DNA of 64,000 bases from CAYRWR01 sp964428015 (GCA_964428015.1 CAYRWR010000001.1:186001-250000); one strand, 5' to 3'; shown: positions 50,141-58,892, counted from the stretch's first letter. The notes: generated by a model from the letters alone, not told the origin. Numbers and translations: made by a program.

Positions 50141-50356
50141 CGACTTTTGACTTTTGACTTTTGACTTTTGACTTTTGACTTTTGACTTTTGACTTTNNNN
50201 NNNNNNNNNNNNNNNNNNNNNNNNNNNNNNNNNNNNNNNNNNNNNNNNNNNNNNNNNNNNNNNNNNNNNNNNNNNNNNNNNNNNNNNNNNNNNNNNGACT
50301 TTTGACTTTTGACTTTTGACTTTTGACTTTTGACTTTTGACTTTTGACTTTCGACT
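50139..50356. repeat. Tandem heptamer array (CTTTTGA)n interrupted by a scaffold gap
   Basis: A nearly perfect 7-bp tandem repeat, about eight units left of the gap and about eight right of it. It is bounded by variant units with TCGACT at both ends. True length is unknown because 100 N occupy the middle. It lies between the terminator of the fusion gene and the fabZ stop. Confidence 0.95.
50197..50296. other. Assembly gap of 100 N
   Basis: Exactly 100 N inside the heptamer array, the usual placeholder for a gap of unknown size. The array itself most likely broke the assembly. Confidence 0.98.
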
Positions 50357-50359
50357 AAC

Positions 50360-50830
50360 TTAAGCCTGGCTCTTGGGGACTATCATAGCCATCATTTCCG
50401 CTTCAGCGCAGAGCTCACCATCCACATAAGCGTGGCCCTGGAATTTACCGATCTTCCCACCGAATTTAAGGATCTGAATCTGATAATCCAGCTTGTCGCC
50501 GGGTTTGACCGGGCGGCGGAACTTGACATTGTTGATGGTCATGAAGAAGATAATCTTTTCTTCCTGATCAGCCCCGCCTTCCAGTTCCTGGACTTTCATG
50601 GCTATAAAGCCGGCACACTGAGCCATACCTTCCACGATCAGTACACCGGGCATTACCGGGGCGCCAGGGAAATGGCCCAGAAAGAACTGGTCATTCATGG
50701 TGACATTCTTATAACCCTTGCCCCCATCCTTGCTGACTTCAGTGACACGGTCTACCAGGAGGATGGGATAGCGGTGAGGCAGTACTTCCATAATATCATT
50801 GATGTCATAATATTTCTTTTCTTCAGCCAT
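50360..50830 (-). CDS. fabZ: (3R)-hydroxyacyl-ACP dehydratase FabZ
   Basis: Dehydrates beta-hydroxyacyl-ACP in type II fatty-acid synthesis in the cytoplasm. The 156-residue hot-dog-fold protein has LPHRYPILLVDRV near residue 17, the catalytic His53 in FFLGHFPGAPVMPG, and the catalytic Glu67 in VLIVEGMAQ. Length is standard. AAGGAG precedes the ATG. It starts 29 bp downstream of fabD on the same strand, so the two probably form an operon for fatty-acid synthesis. Confidence 0.97.
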   Translation of the reverse strand: MAEEKKYYDINDIMEVLPHRYPILLVDRVTEVSKDGGKGYKNVTMNDQFFLGHFPGAPVMPGVLIVEGMAQCAGFIAMKVQELEGGADQEEKIIFFMTINNVKFRRPVKPGDKLDYQIQILKFGGKIGKFQGHAYVDGELCAEAEMMAMIVPKSQA

Positions 50831-50859
50831 TTTATTCTCCTTTTCTACTTATCGATTTT

Positions 50860-51759
50860 TTAGGCTTCGAGAGCGCTTTGCCAGCCGGTAACTTTGAGAT
50901 CCCGGTTGATCTTGCGTACCAGTCCGGCAATCACACGGCCATTTCCAGCTTCAATCCCCTCAGTCACACCCTGCGCTGCCATATAGTTGACGCTCTTCAC
51001 CCACTGTACCGGGCTTTTCATCTGGCGCACCAGCAGGTCTCGCACATTACTTTCATCTTCCAGCCCGGCAGTGACATTGGACACTACTTTGCAGTTGGGC
51101 TTGGTAAACTTTATTTCTTCCAGGTACTTTCCAAATTCAGCAGCAGCACCTTCCATGAGCTGGGAGTGGAAGGCTCCGCTCACATTCAGAGTCACTACTT
51201 TCATGGCACCGGCTTCTTCCAAAAGGGGCAGAGCGGCGTCGATACCGGTTTTGAGGCCGGAGATGACCACCTGACCGGGAGTATTGTAATTCACCGGCTC
51301 TACATAGGCAGTCTGGGAGACTTTTTTACAGATGGCTTCGACATCAGCGTCGTCCAGACCCAGTACAGCGGCCATACCGCCTTTTCCCTGAGGGTCAGCC
51401 GCAGCCATCAGTTCACCTCTTTTACGCACTACACGCAAAGCGTCTGCAAAGCTCAACATACCAGCTGCCAGCAGGGCGCTGAACTCGCCCAGTGAATGTC
51501 CGGCTACGTAATCCGCTTTGATCCCTTTTTCCTGCAGCAGGCGCGTGGCGATATAACTATAGGTCAGAATAGCAGGCTGTGCGTTTTGAGTCAGGGTCAG
51601 CTGATCTTCCGGTCCTTCAAAACTCAGGCTCGAAAGTGAAAAACCCAGGATCTCATCAGCCTGTTTGTAGATTTCACCGGCTAAGGGAAACTTCTCCAGC
51701 AGGTCCTTGCCCATGCCGACTTCCTGACTACCCTGTCCGGGAAAGAAAAATGCCTTCAT
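50860..51759 (-). CDS. fabD: Malonyl-CoA:ACP transacylase FabD
   Basis: Loads malonyl groups onto acyl carrier protein to supply fatty-acid elongation. I start at the ATG at 51759, where MKAFFFPGQGSQ begins the family's conserved N-terminus and GGAGG lies ten bases upstream; a longer frame from 51792 adds unconserved residues. The nucleophile Ser89 lies in GHSLGEFSALLAAG. The catalytic His lies in NVSGAFHSQLM. NYNTPGQVVISG is also typical. The product is 299 residues. It is followed by fabZ and is divergent from ptsI. Confidence 0.96.
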   Translation of the reverse strand: MKAFFFPGQGSQEVGMGKDLLEKFPLAGEIYKQADEILGFSLSSLSFEGPEDQLTLTQNAQPAILTYSYIATRLLQEKGIKADYVAGHSLGEFSALLAAGMLSFADALRVVRKRGELMAAADPQGKGGMAAVLGLDDADVEAICKKVSQTAYVEPVNYNTPGQVVISGLKTGIDAALPLLEEAGAMKVVTLNVSGAFHSQLMEGAAAEFGKYLEEIKFTKPNCKVVSNVTAGLEDESNVRDLLVRQMKSPVQWVKSVNYMAAQGVTEGIEAGNGRVIAGLVRKINRDLKVTGWQSALEA

Positions 51760-51793
51760 ATACCAAAAACCTCCACTATTTTTAATGCACAAT

Positions 51794-51822
51794 AGCTTAA
51801 AGTAAAATCAGGGAATCGTCAA
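51794..51822 (-). promoter_or_regulatory. Possible promoter of fabD-fabZ
   Basis: On the minus strand, TTGACG (51817-51822) and TAAGCT (51794-51799) are 17 bp apart, about 35 bases before the fabD start. The -10 element is weak. Confidence 0.45.
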
Positions 51823-51838
51823 ACCTGTGGATTAATAT

Positions 51839-51867
51839 TTGAAAATATTTACTTTACACTCTATAAT
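51839..51867 (+). promoter_or_regulatory. Strong sigma70 promoter of ptsI
   Basis: TTGAAA at 51839-51844 and TATAAT at 51862-51867 with a 17-bp spacer. Transcription would start near 51874, leaving a leader of about 20 bases. Confidence 0.8.
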
Positions 51868-51895
51868 TTATCATAAGTAAAAAAGGCGGTGTGAT

Positions 51896-53683
51896 TTGTA
51901 TTCCCTGCGAGGTATCCCCATTTCCAAGGGTATTGCCAACGGCAAGGTCCTGATTAGACACGATGTCACCAAGATGATCCGGTCCAACAACCGCATCGAG
52001 GAAGACCAGATCGAATCAGAACTTTCCCGTTACCGTGACGCTCTGCAGAAGGTGAAGGAAGAAATCCATTCACTTAAAGAAAGTCCCCGCACCCCTTTGT
52101 CCCGGCAGAATGCCCAGCTCATTGATTTTTATTCAGTCCTGATCAATGAAGACCTCTTCATCAATGTCGTCCCTGCCAGCATCAAGAGCAATTTCTTTCC
52201 TGCTGATACCGCCCTGGGAAATGAACTGGACAAGATCAAGGAAGAGTTTGCCAAACTGGACAATGAATATTTTCAGAGCCGCTTTCTGGATTTTAAAGCC
52301 ATCGCTGACCGTATCCTGCGTAAACTGTTTGGCGACATCGACCTCACCGCTATTGACACACCCATCATCCTGGCAGCTGAAGAAATCTCTGTAGCGGAAG
52401 TACTGCACATACCCAAGGAATACGTGCTGGGTATTGCCACCGAGTCCGGAGGTACCACTTCCCACGCCGCCATCATCGCTGAGTCTCTGGAAATACCCGC
52501 GGTATTTGGTATCAAGGATCTGCTTTCCTACCTCAAGAAAAATGACCGAATGATCGTAGACGGGTACAAAGGCCTGGTTATCCTGAATCCTGATAATAAC
52601 AATATTAAAGACTATGACCACCTCAAGACAGTCTATTCCACCAAAGAAAAAGAGATCATAAGATCAGTCAGCCTGCCCAGCCAGATGGCGGACGGTGCCA
52701 AAGTGGAAATCAAAGCCAACGTCTCCAATACCATGGATCTCAACATTGCCCGCCGTCATGGCGCGGACGGTATCGGCCTGTTCCGTACCGAGATGGCTTT
52801 TATCTCCAGTCAGAAATTTCTCAATGAAGAAGAACAGTTTGAACTCTACAAAGAGTACCTGCTGCTGTTCAAAGAAAAGGAAGTGGTGATTCGTACATTG
52901 GACCTGGGCGGCGATAAATTTTTCGGCAGCCGCAAGTCCATTAAAGACCCTAATCCCTTCCTGGGCTACCGTTCTATCCGTATTTTCCTGCGTGAAGTGG
53001 ACAAGTTTAAACAGCAGCTGCGGGCCATTATCCGGGCCAGTGTATTTAACGACAATCTCAAAATTCTTATCCCTATGATTTCCAGTATTGAAGAAATTCA
53101 GCGGGTCCAGAAGATTTTTAAAGAGTGCGAAGAAGAAGTAAAAAATGAAGGTAAGCCCTTTAAATACAATATTCCTCTGGGCATAATGGTAGAAATTCCC
53201 TCAGCGGCAGTATTGTCGCGGGAAATGGCTGACCTGGTGGACTTTTTCTCCATAGGTACCAATGACCTGACACAGTATACCCTGGCCGTAGACCGTGACA
53301 ACCCTAAAGTCACCGCCTTTTACCAGCCCCTTAATCCCGCGGTACTCAAGCTGATCCATCTGACTATCCAAAATGCCAATGCCGCCGGTATCCCGGTCTC
53401 AGTCTGTGGTGAAATGGCCCGCAACCCTCTGTATATCCGGCTTCTGCTGGGTATGGGAGTGCGCAACTGTTCCATCAACCCTGCCTATATCCCTCTGGTC
53501 AAGACTATCATTATTAAATCCAGAGAAAAGGACGTCACAGAACTGTGGGATCAGGTCAAGGTCATGTCTACTCCGGCCGAGATCGAAGCCCATCTTAAAT
53601 ATGACCTGAAACGCAATATGTTTGAGATCTACGAATCCTACTTCTTTGATGAAAAGAAAGACTGGACCGGTCTGAAGTTCTGA
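51896..53683 (+). CDS. ptsI: Phosphoenolpyruvate-protein phosphotransferase (Enzyme I)
   Basis: First enzyme of the phosphotransferase system; takes phosphate from PEP and passes it to HPr. The 595-residue protein starts with TTG, placed four bases after AAGGCGGTG; no in-frame ATG or GTG suits the conserved N-terminus. The phosphorylated His190 lies in GGTTSHAAI. The PEP-binding barrel shows DGIGLFRTEMAF, RTLDLGGDK, SIGTNDLTQYTLAVDRDN and the catalytic Cys in VSVCGEMA. No HPr or EII gene is adjacent. In spirochaetes an incomplete PTS often has a regulatory role, which may apply here. Confidence 0.96.
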   Translation: MYSLRGIPISKGIANGKVLIRHDVTKMIRSNNRIEEDQIESELSRYRDALQKVKEEIHSLKESPRTPLSRQNAQLIDFYSVLINEDLFINVVPASIKSNFFPADTALGNELDKIKEEFAKLDNEYFQSRFLDFKAIADRILRKLFGDIDLTAIDTPIILAAEEISVAEVLHIPKEYVLGIATESGGTTSHAAIIAESLEIPAVFGIKDLLSYLKKNDRMIVDGYKGLVILNPDNNNIKDYDHLKTVYSTKEKEIIRSVSLPSQMADGAKVEIKANVSNTMDLNIARRHGADGIGLFRTEMAFISSQKFLNEEEQFELYKEYLLLFKEKEVVIRTLDLGGDKFFGSRKSIKDPNPFLGYRSIRIFLREVDKFKQQLRAIIRASVFNDNLKILIPMISSIEEIQRVQKIFKECEEEVKNEGKPFKYNIPLGIMVEIPSAAVLSREMADLVDFFSIGTNDLTQYTLAVDRDNPKVTAFYQPLNPAVLKLIHLTIQNANAAGIPVSVCGEMARNPLYIRLLLGMGVRNCSINPAYIPLVKTIIIKSREKDVTELWDQVKVMSTPAEIEAHLKYDLKRNMFEIYESYFFDEKKDWTGLKF

Positions 53684-53959
53684 TCGCGGTATGAACTAAG
53701 ATCTAGACAAGTACTCACCCCTAAGTTCCTCCACATATTCTATCAAACCAGCCGGATTATCAGCATTATTCCTCAGCCTGAAATGTAAATTTTTAATTTA
53801 TAAACCTGTGAAGTTATCCTGCCGGACTATGTCACTTCCAATAGAATGATTTCGCGTTCACTCCAGGATCTCCTTAAATTTATATAATTTAAAAATCCTC
53901 TGAGATCAGTTTCGTTTTGTAACAGGGAAGCCTTCCCGACGGGAAAAGTTACGGTCTTT
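53684..53959. other. Intergenic region after ptsI
   Basis: About 275 bases with no intact gene. Besides a possible minus-strand gene remnant at 53696-53797, it holds a GATCTC-N-GAGATC inverted pair around an AT-rich stretch (about 53868-53910) and a TTCCC-GAC-GGGAA hairpin near 53935. Either could help end transcription of the flanking genes. Confidence 0.4.
53696..53797 (-). pseudogene. Possible C-terminal gene remnant
   Basis: A short minus-strand frame reads LHFRLRNNADNPAG followed by LIEYVEELRGEYLSRS and a stop. Composition and amphipathic helix look protein-like, but the frame closes upstream at a stop after about 33 residues and has no start or ribosome site. It may be the tail of a decayed gene, or chance. 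Confidence 0.3.
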
Positions 53960-54727
53960 CTAAAGATTCAGGAGTCTCCGGGCCAGCAGAATACCCCCGT
54001 AATAAGCGGAAAAATTATCCTGGGCTGTCATAATGAGACCGTCCACGGCAACGTCGTCGGTATTACTACCACTGTCGCCCACAGAATTCTGGGGTTGAAC
54101 ATCCCCGCCGTTGTCCTCCGCGAAAATATACATCAAAATACCGTTGCTGTAATGGGTACCTCCGTAGGTCAAAGGTGGCGTAAGTAGTGATGGAGCGCAC
54201 ACCGTCCGGTTGGACAAGGGACTGGCTCCATTTATCCTGGCCCAGCTCAATACGTTGACTCCGTTACATACACCCAGTATGGTCTTACCCCGGGATAGAA
54301 AGTTACTGATCAGAGTATTCATCTGGGTGGAATAAACAGGGTCAGGCTGCCAGTCCGCGTCATCCACCGTCCCTGTAAAGTCATAATAATAACGGGTCGC
54401 TCCCCACCCTCCCGGGATTACCAGAGCGGCGTAATCGTTTACATCCACATCCATGAACATAATATCCACCGGAGTATCACCAGTGCCTCCCAGGGGCTGG
54501 CCGGAGTTTGCATGAGGGAAAGCTGTGGTATTGGTCCCGGCCGCTACTACCACATTCAGACCGTATTCTTCCAGGGCTAGACGGGGATCGGCGTATTCCT
54601 GATAGAAAAAGCCGTTATTGGCAATGGCAATGAGTACCGGCTTTAAGGTAGAACCGGGGCCGGGGCCGTCCAGGGGAGAACAGGCTGCATACAGTAAGAT
54701 AACCAGAGCACGGTATAATTTTTTCAT
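53960..54727 (-). CDS. DJ-1/PfpI-family lipoprotein
   Basis: A 255-residue exported lipoprotein. The signal peptide MKKLYRALVILLY ends in the lipobox YAAC, followed by a Gly/Pro spacer. The rest is a glutamine-amidotransferase-like fold of the DJ-1/ThiJ/PfpI superfamily: KPVLIAIANNGFFYQEYADP, LNVVVAAG, DYAALVIPGGWGA, and the nucleophile elbow ILGVCNGVNVLSWA with the conserved Cys. A His follows in GGTHYSNGI. Family members are proteases, deglycases or chaperones; activity cannot be told from sequence. A lipid-anchored form outside the cytoplasm is less common than the cytosolic type. Confidence 0.85.
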   Translation of the reverse strand: MKKLYRALVILLYAACSPLDGPGPGSTLKPVLIAIANNGFFYQEYADPRLALEEYGLNVVVAAGTNTTAFPHANSGQPLGGTGDTPVDIMFMDVDVNDYAALVIPGGWGATRYYYDFTGTVDDADWQPDPVYSTQMNTLISNFLSRGKTILGVCNGVNVLSWARINGASPLSNRTVCAPSLLTPPLTYGGTHYSNGILMYIFAEDNGGDVQPQNSVGDSGSNTDDVAVDGLIMTAQDNFSAYYGGILLARRLLNL

Positions 54728-54876
54728 AAATCCTCAATTTATAGTATTATTATAGGAATATACCCCTTTTTGAAAAGATTATCAAGTCAGGGAAAGTAAG
54801 ATATCTTTTTTTCACATCAGGCCACAGGGTCTGTTCAGGGAATTGGGTAATACTGCCCCCTTGCCACATTTATTTT

Positions 54877-54911
54877 AAAAAAAGCCGTCCCGGAAGGGGA
54901 CGGCCTTTTTT
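54877..54911 (-). terminator. Intrinsic terminator of fbaB
   Basis: GCCGTCCC and GGGACGGC arms flanked by an A tract on one side and a T tract on the other. It lies about 85 bases beyond the stop of the minus-strand aldolase gene and can also work on the opposite strand. Confidence 0.85.
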
Positions 54912-54996
54912 GTAAATACATGATTATTACCATGATGGACTGTTCCCCCGAAGCGAATGAGATTACTTCATCAGGCCGCTGTGGAGTGAAATAGCC

Positions 54997-56046
54997 TCAC
55001 GCGATGGTAATGCCTTTATCCAGGTACACATCCTGGATCAGGTTGAGAAGTTCCACCCCTTCCTTCATGGGCCGTTGGAATGCTTTTCGACCGGAAATCA
55101 ATCCCATTCCACCAGCACGTTTATTGATCACGGCTGTGTATACTGCCTCCGCAAAGTCATTACTACCCGAAGCGCCGCCGCTGTTAATCAGGCCGGCGCG
55201 CCCCATGTAGTTATTGATCACCTGGTAACGGGTCAGGTCGATGGGGTGATCACTGGACAGTTCGCTATAGACTTTGTCATGCGTCTTGGCAAACTTGAGA
55301 GCCTTAAAGCCGCCGTTATTTTCAGGGAGCTTCTGCTTGATAATATCCGCTTCGATGGTGACACCCAGGTGGTTAGCCTGCCCGGTGAGATCAGCCGCCA
55401 CATGGTAGTCCTTGTCAGCAGTGTTAAAGGCAGGATTGCGCAGGTAGCACCACAGGATAGTAGCCAGCCCCAGCTCATGCGCATAATGAAAAGCCCGTGA
55501 AATCTCGATTATCTGCCGGTCGGATTCCGGGGAGCCGAAATAGATGGTAGCCCCAATGGCAGCGGCTCCCATTTCATAGGCTTGTTTCACATCGGCAAAA
55601 AGTATCTGATCAAAAGTGTTGGGATAAGTCATGAGTTCATTGTGATTGACCTTGAGGATAAAGGGGATTTTGGGGGCGTACTTGCGGGCTGTCATACCCA
55701 GGACTCCCAGGGTTGAGGCTACAGCGTTACAGCCTCCCTCCAGGGCCAGTTTGATAATATTCTCAGGATCGAAATACTGGGGATTAGGCGCAAAAGAAGC
55801 TCCCGCGGTATGTTCTACTCCCTGGTCCACCGGTAAAATGGATACATAACCGGTACCACTGAGACGGCCGGTACTGTATATCCACTGTAGATTTTTGAGC
55901 ACATTGATATTACGATCGGTCTGGGCGAAGACCCGGTCCACAAAATCCGGCCCGGGCAGGACCAGGCTATCTTTGGACACTTTGGCTTTATAGTTCAGCA
56001 GGGCTTCGCCTTCTTTACCCAGTAATTCCATAACTTTTTTAGACAT
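54997..56046 (-). CDS. fbaB: Class I fructose-bisphosphate aldolase (FbaB/DhnA type)
   Basis: Schiff-base aldolase that splits fructose 1,6-bisphosphate in glycolysis. The 349-residue sequence follows the FbaB family from end to end. It has SILPVDQGVEHTAGASF, DPENIIKLALEGGCNAVAST, PFILKVNHNELM, AAAIGATIYFGSPES and ATILWCYLRNPAF. It continues with DLTRYQVINNYMGRAGLINS, GGASGSNDFAEAV and INKRAGGMGLISGRKAFQRP, and ends VYLDKGITIA. The Schiff-base Lys lies in this C-terminal half. GGAGG precedes the ATG. A small CAGGG-N5-CCCTG hairpin sits in the leader about 40 bases upstream of the start. Confidence 0.96.
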   Translation of the reverse strand: MSKKVMELLGKEGEALLNYKAKVSKDSLVLPGPDFVDRVFAQTDRNINVLKNLQWIYSTGRLSGTGYVSILPVDQGVEHTAGASFAPNPQYFDPENIIKLALEGGCNAVASTLGVLGMTARKYAPKIPFILKVNHNELMTYPNTFDQILFADVKQAYEMGAAAIGATIYFGSPESDRQIIEISRAFHYAHELGLATILWCYLRNPAFNTADKDYHVAADLTGQANHLGVTIEADIIKQKLPENNGGFKALKFAKTHDKVYSELSSDHPIDLTRYQVINNYMGRAGLINSGGASGSNDFAEAVYTAVINKRAGGMGLISGRKAFQRPMKEGVELLNLIQDVYLDKGITIA

Positions 56047-56279
56047 GGTTCCTCCTTTTTTTTACTTCAGGGAATTGCCCTGGATACAAGATAGTATAAT
56101 TCTACTTTTATAGTATATTTATATAGGGAAATTAGCAAAATTTAGGGGAGTTGGCGGGGTGAAAGTAGATGCGGTTCCTGTATTAAATATAGAAATCATT
56201 TATGAAATATCTTATGACTCAGTATAATAGTAAGGGTGTGAATAAACATTGGATTCAATTACCCTAACCTAACCCACTC
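56047..56279. other. AT-rich intergenic region upstream of fbaB
   Basis: No gene is seen. For fbaB (minus strand) a TATACT element near 56095 is a possible -10, but no good -35 is visible. The only other structure is the CAGGG-N5-CCCTG hairpin at 56068-56082. Confidence 0.4.
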
Positions 56280-56582
56280 TTACCCCTTCAGCCTGATCTT
56301 CAGCCACTCCCGGGGCAGTACCCCGGTCTTCTTGCCGTCGATATCATAGACCCGGCAGGTATAGTGACAACCTACCGGACGAGCACCGGTGGCTATATCT
56401 ACTCCCTCTTTCAGGACCGTGGGAGATCCCTGGAAGTCACATTTTTCCCCGGCAGCCTGGTCCGGCACTTCTGTGATGCGGAGTTGAGACTCAGGTATAT
56501 CCAGGTCCACCATGGCTTTACGCAGATTGACCAGGGTCTGCACCGCATTGGGACAGCCCTCAAAGTACTGGAATTCTATCAT
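56280..56582 (-). CDS. Small thioredoxin-fold protein
   Basis: A 100-residue cytosolic protein. It begins MIEFQYFEGCPNAVQTL, the usual first strand, active-site Cys loop and helix of small thioredoxin-like proteins that carry a Gly-Cys-Pro-Asn motif. CDFQGSPTVLKEGVDI with its cis-Pro follows at about 48-63, and CHYTCRVY near 78-85. One Cys rather than a CxxC pair occupies the first site. Such proteins are often found in thiol or metal-related operons. It starts 11 bp after the ttcA-like gene, so a link to sulfur transfer is plausible but not shown. Confidence 0.75.
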   Translation of the reverse strand: MIEFQYFEGCPNAVQTLVNLRKAMVDLDIPESQLRITEVPDQAAGEKCDFQGSPTVLKEGVDIATGARPVGCHYTCRVYDIDGKKTGVLPREWLKIRLKG

Positions 56583-56593
56583 GCCGTCTCCTT

Positions 56594-57310
56594 TTATAAC
56601 AGGTAATCCGTATTGACGCGCTTCATGCTGTCCATGATATTGCGTTTCAGTGCGGGGTCTCCCCCGGTCAGCAGGGCTACTTTTTCCCGGATCTTCTTCC
56701 TTTGTGACTCTTTACCATAGGGGCACTGACAGCTCAGCCGGTACACTCCCTCCGCCTGGGTATAGGCAATAATCTCGGCTTCTTCCACATACATCAGCGG
56801 GCGGATGATGCTCAGGGGATAGCGGTCATAGCGCAGATGAGGCGGCATGGCTTCCAGCCGGCCATGGTACATACTGTTCATGAGCAGGGTCTCGATGATG
56901 TCATCCATATGGTGCCCCAGGGCGATACGCTTAAAGTCATGCTTCAGGGCAAAGTCCATCAAGGCACCCCGCCTCTGCATACTGCACCAGTAACAGTTCA
57001 TCTTGCGTCCCGGCTTGAGCCTTCCGATGATGGGCACAAAAACCTCATGAAAAGGAACTCCCAGTTCCGCCATCCGGACTTCCAGCGCCGATTTTTTGGC
57101 ACAATTACAAAAATCGCTCTGGATGTGAATAGCCTCCAGGTGATAGTCAAAACCCAGCGCTTTCTTCAGAGCCTGGAGCTGCAGCAGCAGAGTCAGGCTG
57201 TCCTTACCCCCGCTCAGGGCTACCAGTACCCGGTCTCCGGGCTCTATCATGCGGTACTCATGGACTGCCCGAATGATCTTGCGGGACAGGGATTTTTTAT
57301 GGTAGGACAT
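56594..57310 (-). CDS. ttcA: TtcA-family tRNA thiolation enzyme
   Basis: ATP-pyrophosphatase family enzyme predicted to thiolate a tRNA base (2-thiocytidine at position 32 in characterised TtcA) using an iron-sulfur cluster. The ATG at 57310 has GGAGAA upstream and yields MSYHKKSLSRK; the longer frame lacks support. The PP-loop SGGKDS is at 33-38. The Cys pair NCYWCSMQRRGALMDFA and a third Cys in SCQCPYG match cluster ligands. LGHHMDDIIETLLMNSMYHG is the family hallmark. The length is 238 residues. It is followed after 11 bp by the thioredoxin-fold gene, which may supply sulfur or reductant. Confidence 0.88.
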   Translation of the reverse strand: MSYHKKSLSRKIIRAVHEYRMIEPGDRVLVALSGGKDSLTLLLQLQALKKALGFDYHLEAIHIQSDFCNCAKKSALEVRMAELGVPFHEVFVPIIGRLKPGRKMNCYWCSMQRRGALMDFALKHDFKRIALGHHMDDIIETLLMNSMYHGRLEAMPPHLRYDRYPLSIIRPLMYVEEAEIIAYTQAEGVYRLSCQCPYGKESQRKKIREKVALLTGGDPALKRNIMDSMKRVNTDYLL

Positions 57311-57424
57311 GTCTTTCTCCGGGTCAGTGTTAAAAAAGCCCCTTAGTATAGCCTGTTTAATCCAGAATTGCGATATTTTCAGGGGCAGGGCCACAGTTAT
57401 GCCTATCAGCACCTCATTGCACAA

Positions 57425-57694
57425 AACAGGTGGGTGGAGGCCGCCCTTCGTCAGGGCCGCGGCGGGTAGTCACTGCTCATCCCGGGGGTGCGGCGGTAGG
57501 GGGCGCTCCCGCCCTGCAGCTATCGGATCCAGAGAGGCAGGCTTCCTTCCCGGACCTGATGCATAGTGCTCCAGTGCCGTCCTTGTTAACGGCTCCGCCG
57601 GAATTAGAACAACCTCAAACAGAATCAATTTATAAACAAATACTTTCAACATCCAGTTATTAAAATCTGGAAATTTAGTCTTACTTCTAATACA
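57425..57694. other. GC-rich intergenic tract
   Basis: About 270 bases without a credible gene, unlike the AT-rich flanks. It contains the phrase GGCTCCGCCG near 57588, which recurs near 58794 in the next long gap. Short frames on both strands overlap here. It may be a dispersed repeat or a remnant. Confidence 0.4.
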
Positions 57695-57727
57695 ATGATT
57701 ACAAAGTCGTCGATTGGGAGAATTTCT

Positions 57728-58543
57728 TTGAAACGAGTTTTTTTGGGTATACTTTTATTGAGTCCTTTGTCTATTTTTTCACTAGAGCATCCTAAACAGT
57801 CTCATCAGACCTATCTTTTTAGTGATCATGTGAATGTGAGACAAAAACCAGGTACAGACAGTCCTGTGTTGACTAATCTCATGGCAGGGACCAGGATCGA
57901 AATATTAGCTAGGAGCAGTATTATTAGTACAAACCAAGGTTACGTCGATTACTGGTATAAGATCAGGATAAACAATCTCACCGGCTATATCTGGGGAGGA
58001 TTAATCTCTAATAACTCCCTCTATATAAAAAAATATAACAGTTTCTTTTTAGTGAGAAATTTCAGCGAGGATTCCTATTCCCAGCATAAAAATCTAAATG
58101 TATTCAGGAATATTACTCAGGGTAAAGATATACCGGAACTAGAATTTAAATTAATAAAGAAAAACACCCTTCTGGCACAGACAAATGAGTTGTGCTTCAG
58201 TCACTGCGAATTTACCCGTCTTGAATTCAAAACCCTACATGGATTTTCCAGTCAACTTGATATGGTATTAGCGGAAACTGTTAATGATACTTACCTTTTT
58301 ATAATTAATGACACTAATTTTACAAAAGTCCTTTATGCTTCCAGACCTGGAGGAGAGGAATGGGCTGGTGAATACCGTATAGTCTTTCCAGATATGCCCC
58401 AGGGTAAGTACAATACTATTCTGGTAATCTACAAGGAATGGATCCAGACTATTCCAGGGCAAAAGACCAATGAGACTACTTACCAGGTAGAATATACCTG
58501 GGATCCACAAAAAAATGTATTTTTATTAAAAAAGGGAAAATGA
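57728..58543 (+). CDS. Exported bacterial SH3-domain protein
   Basis: A 271-residue exported protein. The TTG at 57728 is preceded by GGGAG and gives the signal peptide LKRVFLGILLLSPLSIFS; the ATG at 57695 has no ribosome site and adds a polar extension. Residues about 25-95 form an SH3b domain: DHVNVRQKPGTDSPVLTNLM, then GTRIEIL, then WYKIRINNLTGYIWGGLIS. SH3b domains bind peptidoglycan or proteins. The C-terminal 170 residues are beta-rich and unrecognised (KVLYASRPGGEEWAGEYRI, IVFPDMPQGKYN). It appears monocistronic. Confidence 0.8.
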   Translation: MKRVFLGILLLSPLSIFSLEHPKQSHQTYLFSDHVNVRQKPGTDSPVLTNLMAGTRIEILARSSIISTNQGYVDYWYKIRINNLTGYIWGGLISNNSLYIKKYNSFFLVRNFSEDSYSQHKNLNVFRNITQGKDIPELEFKLIKKNTLLAQTNELCFSHCEFTRLEFKTLHGFSSQLDMVLAETVNDTYLFIINDTNFTKVLYASRPGGEEWAGEYRIVFPDMPQGKYNTILVIYKEWIQTIPGQKTNETTYQVEYTWDPQKNVFLLKKGK

Positions 58544-58863
58544 AAATAGCACTTTCACATCGATTTTAAAACAGTGAGGTTGTTCACATAGTTTTTGTCT
58601 ATGGGTCAATGTCTTAGAAGCAATTGTGGTTTTGTTTACTAGTGTCTTATCCCGCATGAATATCTTTGTACTTAACCGCATAGACAGAAGAGTAATACCT
58701 CAGAATCCGGACTTATAAATCCTCTTTTATATAAGTCATCCTTTATAAAAAACTGGCCTATACATTTCATTGAATGATCAATCTGCTTTTACCGGCTCCG
58801 CCGAAAACACCGACATGAGATTCTACTTCTCTGTAACCATTAAAGCTTATTTTGGTCTAAGTT
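58544..58863. other. Intergenic region without a gene
   Basis: About 320 bases. Apart from the GGCTCCGCCG phrase near 58794, shared with the tract at 57588, I see no structure or gene. The promoter for the ABC operon begins at 58864. Confidence 0.4.
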
Positions 58864-58892
58864 TTGACGCAGATTTTGAAACATGTTAACAT
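58864..58892 (+). promoter_or_regulatory. Promoter of the ABC-2 transporter operon
   Basis: TTGACG at 58864-58869 and TAACAT at 58887-58892 with a 17-bp spacer. AAGGAG precedes the ATG at 58946 by seven bases. Confidence 0.5.

Noticed and set aside
50139..50356. Possible CRISPR array
   Set aside because: The repeat unit is 7 bp with no spacers and no cas genes are in the window, so it is a simple tandem repeat.
50878..51495. A 205-residue plus-strand frame
   Set aside because: It is antisense to fabD, whose catalytic motifs are intact.
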